34,750 nt of DNA from Erysipelotrichaceae bacterium (lineage in GTDB: Bacteria > Bacillota_I > Bacilli_A > Erysipelotrichales > Erysipelotrichaceae): the NCBI GenBank assembly GCA_017533785.1, contig JAFWII010000013.1, forward strand, positions 1 to 34,750. Reading direction: 5' to 3'. Every line of letters starts with the position of its first letter. Position 1 is the stretch's first letter. The position numbers and the translations under genes were made by a program. Of the stretch, positions 1-7,726 are shown one piece after another. The notes under the pieces are model-generated. The model was not told where the DNA came from. It worked only from the letters and a program-made list of their open reading frames with translations, and ran no database searches.

Positions 1-24
1 AACCGCAGTCTCAACCTCCCGAAA

Positions 25-71
25 GTAGATGAACTACAAATGACATATGAGTAAACAATGGTTTCATCTAC
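25..71. repeat. 9-bp inverted repeat upstream of nucleoside hydrolase
   Basis: GTAGATGAA at 25-33 is repeated in perfect inverted form as TTCATCTAC at 63-71, with 29 bases between. It lies about 75 bp before the nucleoside hydrolase start. It could be an operator or part of a stem-loop; there is no following T-run to make it a terminator. No gene is visible in bases 1-146, and no convincing -35/-10 pair was found there. Confidence 0.35.
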
Positions 72-146
72 ATTCTAATCAAAGGCTAGAAAGGATTGAT
101 ACTTACGCGCAGACAAGGTACGTAATTATCATACAAGGTAAAGACT

Positions 147-1076
147 ATGGAAAAGATCAAAATGATCCTTGACTGTGATACAGGACACGACGATGCCATC
201 GCACTGATGCTGGCAGCAAAGAACCCGTCGATCGACCTGCTTGGAGTTACCGTTGTTGCGGGCAACCAGATCCTGGAGAAAACGCTTCGCAATACGCTGA
301 ATGTATGTCAGCATCTGGGAATCGATGTTCCGGTTTACGGAGGAATGTCCGGTCCGATGGTACGTGATCAGGTCGTTGCCGATGATGTTCACGGCGAGAG
401 CGGCCTTGACGGTCCGGTCTTCGGTGAACTGAAACTGGAAGCGCAGAAAGAACACGCTGTTCATTATCTGATCCGCACCCTGATGGAATCTGACGGTGAC
501 ATCACGCTGGTTCCGGTAGGACCGTTAAGCAATATCGGCATGGCCATGCGTCTGGAGCCGGCTATCGTCAAAAAGATCAAGCGCATCGTTTTGATGGGCG
601 GCGCATACGGGCTCGGCAACACGACTGCTGCAGCGGAATTCAATATTTACTGTGATCCGGAAGCTGCTCATATCGTTTTCACTTCCGGAGTACCGGTCGT
701 AATGATGGGACTGGATCTTACCAACACCGCTCTTGCGGATATGCAGGTCATCGAAAGGATGGAGGCGATCGGTAACAAAGCCGGAAAACTCTTCGGCGAT
801 ATCATGCGTTTCACTTTCCATTCCCAGGCGGTCAATGGCTTGAGCGCCGGTCCGGTTCACGATGTTACGGCTGTTGCCTATCTGATCGCACCGGAGATCT
901 ACAATACAAAAGACATGCACGTCGACATTGAACTGAACAGAGGGTTCTGTTACGGACGCACAGTCTGTGACTACAATGACCGCTTTGGGTTAGATAAAAA
1001 CGTGACTGTCGGCCTGAGTCTTGATCTTCCGAAATTCTGGGATATTGTAGAAAACACGCTGAGAATATACGATTAA
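147..1076 (+). CDS. Nucleoside hydrolase (IUNH family)
   Basis: A 309-residue protein of the inosine-uridine preferring nucleoside hydrolase family, which cleaves the N-glycosidic bond of ribonucleosides to give base and ribose in the cytoplasm. The N-terminus carries the calcium-binding DxDxGxDD signature (D9, D11, G13, D15, D16). A second family block, [11 protein letters not shown], lies near residues 165-175, and the late GPVHD motif supplies the usual His-Asp ligand pair. Length is normal for the family. The ATG at 147 is preceded by AAGGT about seven bases upstream, a modest ribosome site. The gene stands alone and is convergent with proC, 22 bp away, with no clear terminator hairpin between them. 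Purine or pyrimidine preference cannot be read from the sequence. It may cooperate with the distant pseudouridine genes in nucleoside salvage, but that is inference. Confidence 0.93.
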   Translation: MEKIKMILDCDTGHDDAIALMLAAKNPSIDLLGVTVVAGNQILEKTLRNTLNVCQHLGIDVPVYGGMSGPMVRDQVVADDVHGESGLDGPVFGELKLEAQKEHAVHYLIRTLMESDGDITLVPVGPLSNIGMAMRLEPAIVKKIKRIVLMGGAYGLGNTTAAAEFNIYCDPEAAHIVFTSGVPVVMMGLDLTNTALADMQVIERMEAIGNKAGKLFGDIMRFTFHSQAVNGLSAGPVHDVTAVAYLIAPEIYNTKDMHVDIELNRGFCYGRTVCDYNDRFGLDKNVTVGLSLDLPKFWDIVENTLRIYD

Positions 1077-1098
1077 CAGTTTGTATTATTAAACGATA

Positions 1099-1890
1099 TT
1101 ACTTGCCTAATTTCTTATCTTTTTCAATGACAGCTTCAACCGCACTCATTACAGTGCCCTTGAAGCTGTTTTTCTCAAGAACAGCTATGCCTTCGATCGT
1201 CGTTCCGCCAGGTGAACAGACTTTATCACGGAGGGAGCCCGGATGTTCGTTGCTCTTCTGCATCGTAACCGCGCTGCCTTTTACAGCCTGGGCTGCGATC
1301 TTGAAAGCCAGAGCACGCGGGATACCGGCCTGGACGGCAGCCATTACAAGTGCGTCAGTAAATTCAAATACAAATGCAGGGGAAGCGCCGGCCACAGCGG
1401 AAAAAGCCGGAACGAGTTTTTCGGCAATCCGTACGGTCTCACCGACGGATTCGAAAATGCCTTCGGCGACCTGGATATCCTCTTCCGTTGCCGTAGAGCC
1501 GCCGCATACAGCACTGATCGCTTCAGCATAAGCGGCATTCAGGTTCGGCATGACACGTACAATGCGCGCTTCCGGTAGATTCTTTTCAAAATAGGATGTC
1601 TCAAGACCGGCAGCGATCGAGATGAACAGTTTATCCTTTAACGATATTGTCTTGATCTCCTGAAGGACATCGTTCATATACTGCGGTTTGACAGCCAGAA
1701 CGATCACGTCAGCTTCCTGAACCAGTTCTTTGAGCGGAACGATCGTAATGGAAAGGAGCTCCCTTACATATTCATTGCGGTCTTCGGAAATGTCGTAACC
1801 GAAGATCGTTTCGTTCGCATAACTGCCGTTACGCATGCCCTGCATGATCGCTGTTCCCATGTTGCCTAATCCGATAAATCCGTATTTCAT
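1099..1890 (-). CDS. proC: Pyrroline-5-carboxylate reductase
   Basis: The enzyme reduces 1-pyrroline-5-carboxylate to proline with NAD(P)H, the last step of proline synthesis. The N-terminal Rossmann signature GFIGLGNMG sits directly after the start. AVKPQYM (middle of the nucleotide domain) and the C-terminal block with SPAFVFEF, KVCSPGGTTIEG and SAVEAV are typical ProC motifs. The reading frame stays open to a GTG at 1902, but ATG at 1890 is preferred: it gives a 263-residue protein starting MKYGFIG, and AGGTGG lies just upstream at the right spacing, overlapping the GTG. The gene is divergent from the kinase-like gene at 1990, and the AT-rich space between them carries ATTATAAT, which can serve as a -10 on either strand. 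Confidence 0.95.
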   Translation of the reverse strand: MKYGFIGLGNMGTAIMQGMRNGSYANETIFGYDISEDRNEYVRELLSITIVPLKELVQEADVIVLAVKPQYMNDVLQEIKTISLKDKLFISIAAGLETSYFEKNLPEARIVRVMPNLNAAYAEAISAVCGGSTATEEDIQVAEGIFESVGETVRIAEKLVPAFSAVAGASPAFVFEFTDALVMAAVQAGIPRALAFKIAAQAVKGSAVTMQKSNEHPGSLRDKVCSPGGTTIEGIAVLEKNSFKGTVMSAVEAVIEKDKKLGK

Positions 1891-1989
1891 AATCTCTACC
1901 ACCTATATGCTTTTTTGTTGAGAAAACAATTCTTCTCTTTTTGAATTATAATATACATGTACCAAACCTTAAAGAAGGGGGAATAGTAT

Positions 1990-2571
1990 ATGAACAGGAT
2001 CATTACCATCAGCCGTGAATTCGGCAGCGCCGGCAGAACGATCGGCCGCGGAGTCGCGGAAAAGCTCGGCATTCGCTGTTATGACCAGGAACTGATCGAG
2101 GAGATCTGCCGAAAAAGCGGACTCGCAGAGGAATACGTTAAGGAACGCGGAGAGTATATGGTATCCGGCGGCTTTTTGGGAAACCTTTTCGGAGGCAGAG
2201 ACTACAGCGGGCACTCCGTTCAGGACGAACTCTGGAGTGCACAGGCACAGGTGATCGAAGAACTGGCGGCTAAAGAGTCCTGCGTTATCGTCGGACGCTG
2301 CGCAGACTACATCCTCAAGGATAAAGCCGATCTGCTCAAGGTATTCATCCACGCGGATATCGAAAAGAGAGCGAAACGTATCGTGGAAGTCTATGGCGAA
2401 AGCGACGAGTCTCCGGAAAAACGTTTGATGGATAAGGACAAACGCCGTAAGGCTTTCTATCAGTTCTATACCGATCTTGAATGGGGGAATGTCAACAACT
2501 ATCATCTCGCGCTTGACAGCGGAGAGATCGGGATCGAGAAGTGCATCGATATCATCTGCAGCCTGTACTGA
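1990..2571 (+). CDS. Cytidylate kinase-like family protein
   Basis: A 193-residue P-loop-type protein matching the cytidylate kinase-like family (the small relatives of Cmk found in many Firmicutes). The N-terminus, ITISREFGSAGRTIGRGVA, resembles the Cmk nucleotide-binding start but has a GSAGRTIG loop in place of the classic GxxGxGK(S/T). The stretch CVIVGRCADYIL near residue 100 is the second hallmark of this family, and the C-terminal half is rich in charged helices with paired arginines, as in nucleotide kinases. The start has a strong AGGGGG Shine-Dalgarno site near 1976. The substrate is not known for this family; a true CMP kinase role is possible but not shown. The rubrerythrin gene downstream has its own promoter, so the two are probably separate units. 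Confidence 0.85.
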   Translation: MNRIITISREFGSAGRTIGRGVAEKLGIRCYDQELIEEICRKSGLAEEYVKERGEYMVSGGFLGNLFGGRDYSGHSVQDELWSAQAQVIEELAAKESCVIVGRCADYILKDKADLLKVFIHADIEKRAKRIVEVYGESDESPEKRLMDKDKRRKAFYQFYTDLEWGNVNNYHLALDSGEIGIEKCIDIICSLY

Positions 2572-2596
2572 ACAGTTCAGTAACAGATGATTGCTA

Positions 2597-2605
2597 TGAT
2601 ATAAT
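2597..2605 (+). promoter_or_regulatory. Extended -10 promoter of rubrerythrin
   Basis: TGATATAAT is a perfect extended -10 element (TGnTATAAT), 44 bp before the rubrerythrin ATG. The -35 region is poor, as is common for extended -10 promoters. AAGGAGG at 2635-2641 then gives the gene an excellent ribosome site. Confidence 0.7.
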
Positions 2606-2648
2606 TATCATCGAGGAAAGTATTCCAGAGATTTAAGGAGGAATTGGA

Positions 2649-3305
2649 ATGGCTAAATTCAAATGTAAAGTCTGCGGTGCTGTTTTCGAAGCAGAAAACG
2701 CCGAAACAGCAGTTTGCCCGATCTGCAAAGTCAGCGGCGACAAACTCGAAGAGATCGTAGAAAAACCGGCTAATCCGTACGTAGGAACACAAACAGAAAA
2801 GAACCTTCAGGCTGCTTTCGCAGGCGAATCACAGGCCCGTAACAAATACACATACTTCGCTTCCAAGGCAAAGAAGGAAGGTTTCGAACAGATCGCCGCT
2901 CTTTTCCTTAAGACTGCTGATAACGAGAAAGAACATGCCAAAATGTGGTTCAAGGAACTCAATGGCATCGGAAGCACAGCAGAGAATCTGGCTGCTGCAG
3001 CTGCCGGCGAAAACTACGAATGGACAGATATGTACGAAGGTTTCGCTGAAACTGCTGAAAAGGAAGGATTCCCGGAACTCGCCGCAAAATTCCGCGGTGT
3101 AGCTGCGATCGAAAAACATCATGAGGAACGCTATCGCGCTCTGCTCAAGAATGTCGAGATGCAGGAAGTCTTCAAGAAGAGTGAAGTCAAGGTCTGGGAA
3201 TGCCGTAACTGCGGTCATATCGTAGTTGGCACCGAAGCTCCGGAAGTTTGTCCGGTCTGCAATCACCCGCAGTCTTACTTCGAAATCAACGCAAAGAATT
3301 ACTGA
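2649..3305 (+). CDS. Rubrerythrin with rubredoxin-type centres at both ends
   Basis: A 218-residue non-heme iron protein that reduces hydrogen peroxide in anaerobes. Three parts are visible. First, an N-terminal rubredoxin-like CxxC-x13-CxxC knuckle (C6, C9, C23, C26). Second, a ferritin-like four-helix domain, about residues 50-170, with diiron ligands E60, the ExxH pairs E93/H96 and E155/H158, and further glutamates around 121-134. Third, a C-terminal rubredoxin-like centre (C185, C188, C201, C204). Classical rubrerythrin has only the C-terminal centre; a rubredoxin domain at the N-terminus recalls the reverse rubrerythrins of clostridia. Having both would allow two electron-entry sites. 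The gene has its own extended -10 promoter, a strong AAGGAGG site and a terminator, so it is monocistronic. It implies an oxygen-sensitive host. Confidence 0.95.
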   Translation: MAKFKCKVCGAVFEAENAETAVCPICKVSGDKLEEIVEKPANPYVGTQTEKNLQAAFAGESQARNKYTYFASKAKKEGFEQIAALFLKTADNEKEHAKMWFKELNGIGSTAENLAAAAAGENYEWTDMYEGFAETAEKEGFPELAAKFRGVAAIEKHHEERYRALLKNVEMQEVFKKSEVKVWECRNCGHIVVGTEAPEVCPVCNHPQSYFEINAKNY

Positions 3306-3329
3306 TTATTGATAAAATCGATAAAATTT

Positions 3330-3359
3330 AGCCGGTCTTTGAAACAAGACCGGCTTTTA
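3330..3359 (+). terminator. Intrinsic terminator after rubrerythrin
   Basis: A perfect 9-bp stem, AGCCGGTCT (3330-3338) and AGACCGGCT (3347-3355), with an 8-base loop, followed by TTTTAT. Confidence 0.9.
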
Positions 3360-3361
3360 TA

Positions 3362-3390
3362 TTGCGGTAGCGCTTTCAAAAGTCTATAAT
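3362..3390 (+). promoter_or_regulatory. Promoter of the TetR-galactoside operon with cre-like site
   Basis: TTGCGG (3362-3367), a 17-bp spacer and a perfect TATAAT (3385-3390) make a sigma-A type promoter. In the spacer, 3365-3378 reads CGGTAGCGCTTTCA, which matches 11 of 14 positions of the palindromic CcpA (cre) sequence TGAAAGCGCTTTCA. That suggests catabolite repression of a sugar operon, but the left arm is degenerate. Confidence 0.6.
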
Positions 3391-3420
3391 GGAAACTGTA
3401 AAACAAAATCGGGTTTCCAT
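3389..3420. promoter_or_regulatory. Candidate TetR operator (8-bp inverted repeat)
   Basis: ATGGAAAC at 3389-3396 and GTTTCCAT at 3413-3420 form a perfect 8-bp inverted repeat with a 16-bp AT-rich spacer. The left arm touches the -10 element and the expected transcription start. The right arm runs into the likely start codon of the TetR gene. The placement is what autorepression by the adjacent regulator would require. Confidence 0.6.
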
Positions 3421-3976
3421 GAATCAGGAAGAAATCATCATCAATGAAGCCATCCGCCAGTTTGCGGAGAAAGGCCTGCGCTTTACGGTCCAGGATATTG
3501 CAGAGAACCTGCATATGGCGAAAAAGACGATCTATCATTCGTTCTCTTCGAAAGAAGAGCTTTTGATCGCAATGCTGAAAAGCGGATTTGCCCGAATTCA
3601 GGAGGATAAACGCAGGATCCTTTCTTCTGAAGAAACACTTCCGAAGAAGCTGCGCCGGGCTATGATCGCAATCCCGGATGAATATGCTTTTCTTGACTTC
3701 AGACAGTTGAGCGGTCTGGAACAAAAGTATCCCAGTGCCGCTGCCGAACTCCATTACCAGCTGGAAGCGAACTGGGAACCGATCTATCAGGTCATCGAAG
3801 AAGGGAAACGCAGCGGACAGATCCGCAAGGATGTTGACCTGACAGTACTTCGGCTTATCGTGACATCTGCGATCGAGAACTTTATCTCGAGTGAAGATCT
3901 GCGCAACAACAATATTGAGTATCAGGAGGCTTTGAACAGCCTTATGAACATAATCATGAAAGGAATCTGCCTATGA
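3419..3976 (+). CDS. TetR/AcrR-family transcriptional regulator
   Basis: A one-domain-plus-HTH repressor, 185 residues from the ATG at 3419. The N-terminal helix-turn-helix is clear: ATRQF-like first helix (AIRQFAEKGL), then FTVQDIAENLHMAKKTIYHSF, where the recognition helix ends in the typical TIYxxF. The rest is an all-helical ligand and dimer domain with no identifiable ligand pocket. The frame is also open from an ATG at 3389, but that codon overlaps the -10 TATAAT, so it would not be transcribed from this promoter; 3419 is preferred although neither start has a good ribosome site. The stop overlaps the start of the GH2 gene (ATGA), so regulator and enzymes share a transcript. It probably senses a galactoside or related sugar, by context only. 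Confidence 0.88.
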   Translation: MNQEEIIINEAIRQFAEKGLRFTVQDIAENLHMAKKTIYHSFSSKEELLIAMLKSGFARIQEDKRRILSSEETLPKKLRRAMIAIPDEYAFLDFRQLSGLEQKYPSAAAELHYQLEANWEPIYQVIEEGKRSGQIRKDVDLTVLRLIVTSAIENFISSEDLRNNNIEYQEALNSLMNIIMKGICL

Positions 3977-6312
3977 AAAGAATGCTGAACAACGGCTGGG
4001 AGTTCATCTCTGAATGGAATGACGCTTTCCTCGGCGATATGCCTGCTGAAGAGACTGTCCGTATTCCCCATACAGTCAAGGTGCTTCCGCTGCACTACAT
4101 CGATCCGGATGATTACCAGATGATCAGTGGTTATCGCAAAAAGATCGATCTTCAGAAGAGGGAAAACAGACGCTATTTTGTGACCTTCGACGGTGCCGCC
4201 CACATCGCAGTCGTATATTTTAACGGCGAAAAAGTAGCGGAGCACCGCTGTGGCTATACCGGGTTTACGGCTGAGGTAACACCTTATGTCAAAGACGGTG
4301 AAAACACGATCGTTGTAAAGCTGGATTCTACTGAAAACGGTGAAGTGCCGCCGTTTGGTTTTGTGATCGATTACCTCACATACGGCGGGATATACCGGAA
4401 TGTCTACTTCGAAGAAAAGTGTGACGCATTTTTAAAGGATGTCTTTGTTACGACACCATCGCTGAACAGCGTAAAAGTCGAACTGGAATATGACGGAACA
4501 GCAGGGGACGAAGAGGTACGTGTCCTTATCGATAAAGGAGGCGTGAACATCCGTACCTTCGTTACGGATGCCAGCTGCTCAAAATGCCACTTCAATGTAG
4601 ACGATGCGCTTCCGTGGTCACCGCAGGATCCGCAGTTATACACCTGCCGAGTCGAGCTTGTGAGAAACGGCGAAGTGATCGATGAGAAAGATGTGCGTTT
4701 CGGCTTCCGCACTCTGGAATACAGGGAAAACGATTTCCTGCTGAATGGCGAAAGCTGCTTTATCTATGGACTGAACCGCCATCAGTGCTATCCCTATGTC
4801 GGTTATGCCGTTCCGGATGCGCTTCAGAAAGAAGACGCCAGGATCCTGAAGGAAGAGCTTCATGTAAATGCCGTCAGAACATCCCATTATCCGCAGAGCC
4901 ATGCCTTCCTGGATGCCTGTGATGAGCTCGGTCTGCTTGTATTTACCGAGATCCCGGGATGGCAGCACATCGGCGGCGAGGAATGGAAAAAACAAGCTGT
5001 CATCAATACAGAAGAAATGGTCCTGCAGTACCGGAATCACACTTCGATCATTCTCTGGGGCGTCCGCATCAACGAATCAATGGATGATGACGAACTGTAC
5101 AAAGCGACGAACGAAACTTCCCGCCGGCTCGACCCGAGCCGCCCGACATCCGGTGTCCGCTATCTGGAAAAGAGCTCGCTGCTGGAGGATGTATACAGTT
5201 ATAACGATTTCTCCCACAGCGGTGCAAATCCCGGTGTGAAGAAGAAAAAAGACGTCACTCCGGACATGAAAAAACCACTGATCATCAGCGAAGCGAACGG
5301 ACATATGTTCCCGACAAAGAGTTTCGATACCTGGGAAAAAAGGCAGAAACACGCGATGCGTCATGCAACTGTGCTCAACGACGCGATGAAAGACGGCGAA
5401 CATATCGGCGCTTACCAGTGGTGCATGTTCGATTACGCGACTCACAAGGATTTTGGTTCCGGCGACAGGATCTGCTACCACGGTGTCATGGACAGCTTCC
5501 GTAACCCGAAGCTTGCTGCGTCGGTATATGCATCACAGTGCGACGATGTTCCGGTCCTGGAGATCGGCTCCTCGATGGATATCGGCGAATATGCCGCAAG
5601 TCATATCGACCAGGTATATGCCTTCACCAATGCAGACGAGCTCCGCCTCTATAAAAACGACGATTTTGTCGGTGCTTTCCATCCGGAAGGCGGAAAGGGA
5701 ATGAAGCATAAACCAATCCTGATCGATGATTTTATCGGTCAGCTGGTACAGGACAAGGAGGGATTCCCGCAGAAACAGGCAGATCTGATCCATGAATGCC
5801 TCCATGCCGCTGCGAAATACGGACTGGCGGATCTTCCTTTGGAATATAAGGCAAAACTTGCCTGGTGCATGCTGCACTACAAGATGAAATATGAGGAAGG
5901 CGTACGTCTTTACGGTAAATATGTCGGCGGCTGGGGCGGCGAAAACACGCTCTGGAAGTTTGAATGCTGGAAAGACGGCGTCTGCAGCAGGACTGTCATC
6001 AAGGGGCCGAGCACAAAGCTCGCGCCGGAAGTGAAAGTTTCCCATAAGGAGCTCAAAGAGGGCGACTGCTACGACATGGCGGCTGTCCGTATCCGTCTGC
6101 TGGATGAATATGAGAATTTGGCTGTGTTCGCACAGCTTCCGGTTCATTATGAAACGACTGGGGAGCTCGAACTTGTCGGACCGTCGACCTCCGTGCTGGA
6201 AGGCGGCATGACCGGCACCTATGTACGTACAAACGGGAATACAGGAGAAGGGATCCTGAAGATCACGGTCGAAGGACTGAAGCCCGTAGAAATACGATTC
6301 ACCATCAAATAA
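3973..6312 (+). CDS. Glycoside hydrolase family 2 protein, probable beta-galactosidase
   Basis: A 779-residue cytoplasmic GH2 enzyme (no signal peptide). Order of parts: N-terminal sugar-binding jelly roll (about 1-150), Ig-like domain (about 150-240), TIM barrel (about 245-530) and C-terminal Ig-like domains. The barrel shows NRHQCYPYVGYA, the NAVRTSHYPQ block common to GH2, the acid/base E368 in WGVRINES and the likely nucleophile E440 in IISEANG. After the strand LRLYKNDDFVGAF, an extra helical stretch of about 85 residues (roughly 575-655) interrupts the usual Ig-like domain. Beta-galactosidase is favoured over beta-glucuronidase because of the adjacent alpha-galactosidase and GPH symporter, but substrate specificity is not proven. 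Start and preceding TetR stop overlap as ATGA, indicating translational coupling. An AAGGAG site links to the transporter gene 10 bp downstream. Confidence 0.9.
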   Translation: MKRMLNNGWEFISEWNDAFLGDMPAEETVRIPHTVKVLPLHYIDPDDYQMISGYRKKIDLQKRENRRYFVTFDGAAHIAVVYFNGEKVAEHRCGYTGFTAEVTPYVKDGENTIVVKLDSTENGEVPPFGFVIDYLTYGGIYRNVYFEEKCDAFLKDVFVTTPSLNSVKVELEYDGTAGDEEVRVLIDKGGVNIRTFVTDASCSKCHFNVDDALPWSPQDPQLYTCRVELVRNGEVIDEKDVRFGFRTLEYRENDFLLNGESCFIYGLNRHQCYPYVGYAVPDALQKEDARILKEELHVNAVRTSHYPQSHAFLDACDELGLLVFTEIPGWQHIGGEEWKKQAVINTEEMVLQYRNHTSIILWGVRINESMDDDELYKATNETSRRLDPSRPTSGVRYLEKSSLLEDVYSYNDFSHSGANPGVKKKKDVTPDMKKPLIISEANGHMFPTKSFDTWEKRQKHAMRHATVLNDAMKDGEHIGAYQWCMFDYATHKDFGSGDRICYHGVMDSFRNPKLAASVYASQCDDVPVLEIGSSMDIGEYAASHIDQVYAFTNADELRLYKNDDFVGAFHPEGGKGMKHKPILIDDFIGQLVQDKEGFPQKQADLIHECLHAAAKYGLADLPLEYKAKLAWCMLHYKMKYEEGVRLYGKYVGGWGGENTLWKFECWKDGVCSRTVIKGPSTKLAPEVKVSHKELKEGDCYDMAAVRIRLLDEYENLAVFAQLPVHYETTGELELVGPSTSVLEGGMTGTYVRTNGNTGEGILKITVEGLKPVEIRFTIK

Positions 6313-6322
6313 GGAGAGATCT

Positions 6323-7726
6323 ATGAAATTCGGTAGAAAACAAAAAATCGCATATGGCCTTGGCGCAGTCGGCAAGGACATGGTATACGCTCTGTCCGCG
6401 AGCTATGTCATGTACTATTACCAGGATATCCTGGGGCTGTCTGCCACATTCGTCGGCGCCGTGCTGATGGCTGCCCGTTTATTTGATGCCGCCAATGATC
6501 CGCTCATGGGCGTCCTGGTCGCAAAGACAAACACGAAATGGGGCAAATTCCGTCCCTGGCTGTTCTCGGGAACTCTGCTCAATGCTTTTGTTCTGTTTGC
6601 CTTGTTCAGCGCACCGAATCTTGAGGGGACCGGACTGATGGTCTACTTCGCAGTCGTTTATCTGCTTTGGGGCGTTACCTATACCATGATGGACATTCCT
6701 TACTGGTCCATGATCCCGGCTGTCACCGAGATGCCGAAGGAACGAGAAAGTCTTTCCGTAGTCGGACGTACCTGTGCCGGCGTCGGCAACGCGCTGATTA
6801 CGATCGGTACGATGATGTCCGTCAAGATGCTTGGCGGCGGTGTCGAGAGAAAAGGCTTCATGTGGTTTGCCTTGATCGTCTCTGTGATCTTCTTAGTCAC
6901 CGAAGTCATCCTATGCAGATCTGTTGATGAGAGAAAGACAGAAGAGAAGATGCAGACGACTTCCGTCAAAGAGATGTTTGTTTCACTGTTCCATAACGAT
7001 CAGGCAATGGTCACGGTCATCACGATTGTTCTGATCAATATGGCTTTATACATCACCTCGAATCTGATCATCTACTTCTTCAAGTACGATTTCTCCCAGT
7101 CACTGGCGGATCCGACCAGCTGGCAGGGAACATATACACTGTTCTCGACTGTTGGCGGCGGTTCCCAGATACTGGGCATGATGCTGCTGTATCCGCTGCT
7201 CCGCAGATTCCTCGGAAACTCTCAGATATTCAAGCTCTGCCTCGGTACCGCGATCCTTGGTTATGCGATCCTGCTGACTCTGTGTCTGACAGGAAGCGCG
7301 GGAAATCTGCTTCTGCTTCTGGTCCCGGGCGTGCTCGTCTTCTTATCAAACGGTATTCTGACCGTATTGACGACCGTCTTCCTTACATCCTCTGTTGACT
7401 ACGGCGAACTGAAGACCGGTCACCGTGAGGAATCTGTCATCTTCTCCATGCAGACATTCGTCGTTAAGGCGGCTTCCGGTGTCGCGGTCTTCCTTACCGG
7501 CGTCGGTATCGATATGATCGGCCTTATCCGCAGTGAGTCTGATACCGATATCATCGTTCAGAGCGCTTCAACATTGAATGGTCTGCGTCTTCTGATGACC
7601 GTCATCCCGATCGCCGGACTGCTGATCGCGTTCCTCGTCTTCAGCAGAAAATTCATTCTGACCGATCAGAAAGCGGAAGAGATCGCGCTTGAACTGAAGG
7701 GCAGATCCGCAGGTAAAACAGCATGA
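6323..7726 (+). CDS. GPH-family sugar:cation symporter (MelB-like MFS transporter)
   Basis: A 467-residue integral membrane protein with about twelve hydrophobic segments. The N-terminus (KIAYGLGAVGKDMVYALSASYVMYYYQDILG) and the following AARLFDAANDPLMG and TKWGKFRPW motifs identify the glycoside-pentoside-hexuronide:cation symporter family, of which melibiose carrier MelB is the model. The conserved acidic residues of the second helix (DAANDP) are present. It would import a galactoside with sodium or protons for the two flanking glycosidases. AAGGAG at 6311-6316 gives a strong ribosome site directly at the end of the GH2 gene, and the stop codon overlaps the next start as ATGA, so all genes of the operon are tightly coupled. 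Confidence 0.92.
   Translation: MKFGRKQKIAYGLGAVGKDMVYALSASYVMYYYQDILGLSATFVGAVLMAARLFDAANDPLMGVLVAKTNTKWGKFRPWLFSGTLLNAFVLFALFSAPNLEGTGLMVYFAVVYLLWGVTYTMMDIPYWSMIPAVTEMPKERESLSVVGRTCAGVGNALITIGTMMSVKMLGGGVERKGFMWFALIVSVIFLVTEVILCRSVDERKTEEKMQTTSVKEMFVSLFHNDQAMVTVITIVLINMALYITSNLIIYFFKYDFSQSLADPTSWQGTYTLFSTVGGGSQILGMMLLYPLLRRFLGNSQIFKLCLGTAILGYAILLTLCLTGSAGNLLLLLVPGVLVFLSNGILTVLTTVFLTSSVDYGELKTGHREESVIFSMQTFVVKAASGVAVFLTGVGIDMIGLIRSESDTDIIVQSASTLNGLRLLMTVIPIAGLLIAFLVFSRKFILTDQKAEEIALELKGRSAGKTA

Noticed and set aside
1097..1580. Open frames on the plus strand opposite proC
   Set aside because: They are shadows of the proC coding sequence, with no ribosome site and no recognisable protein family.
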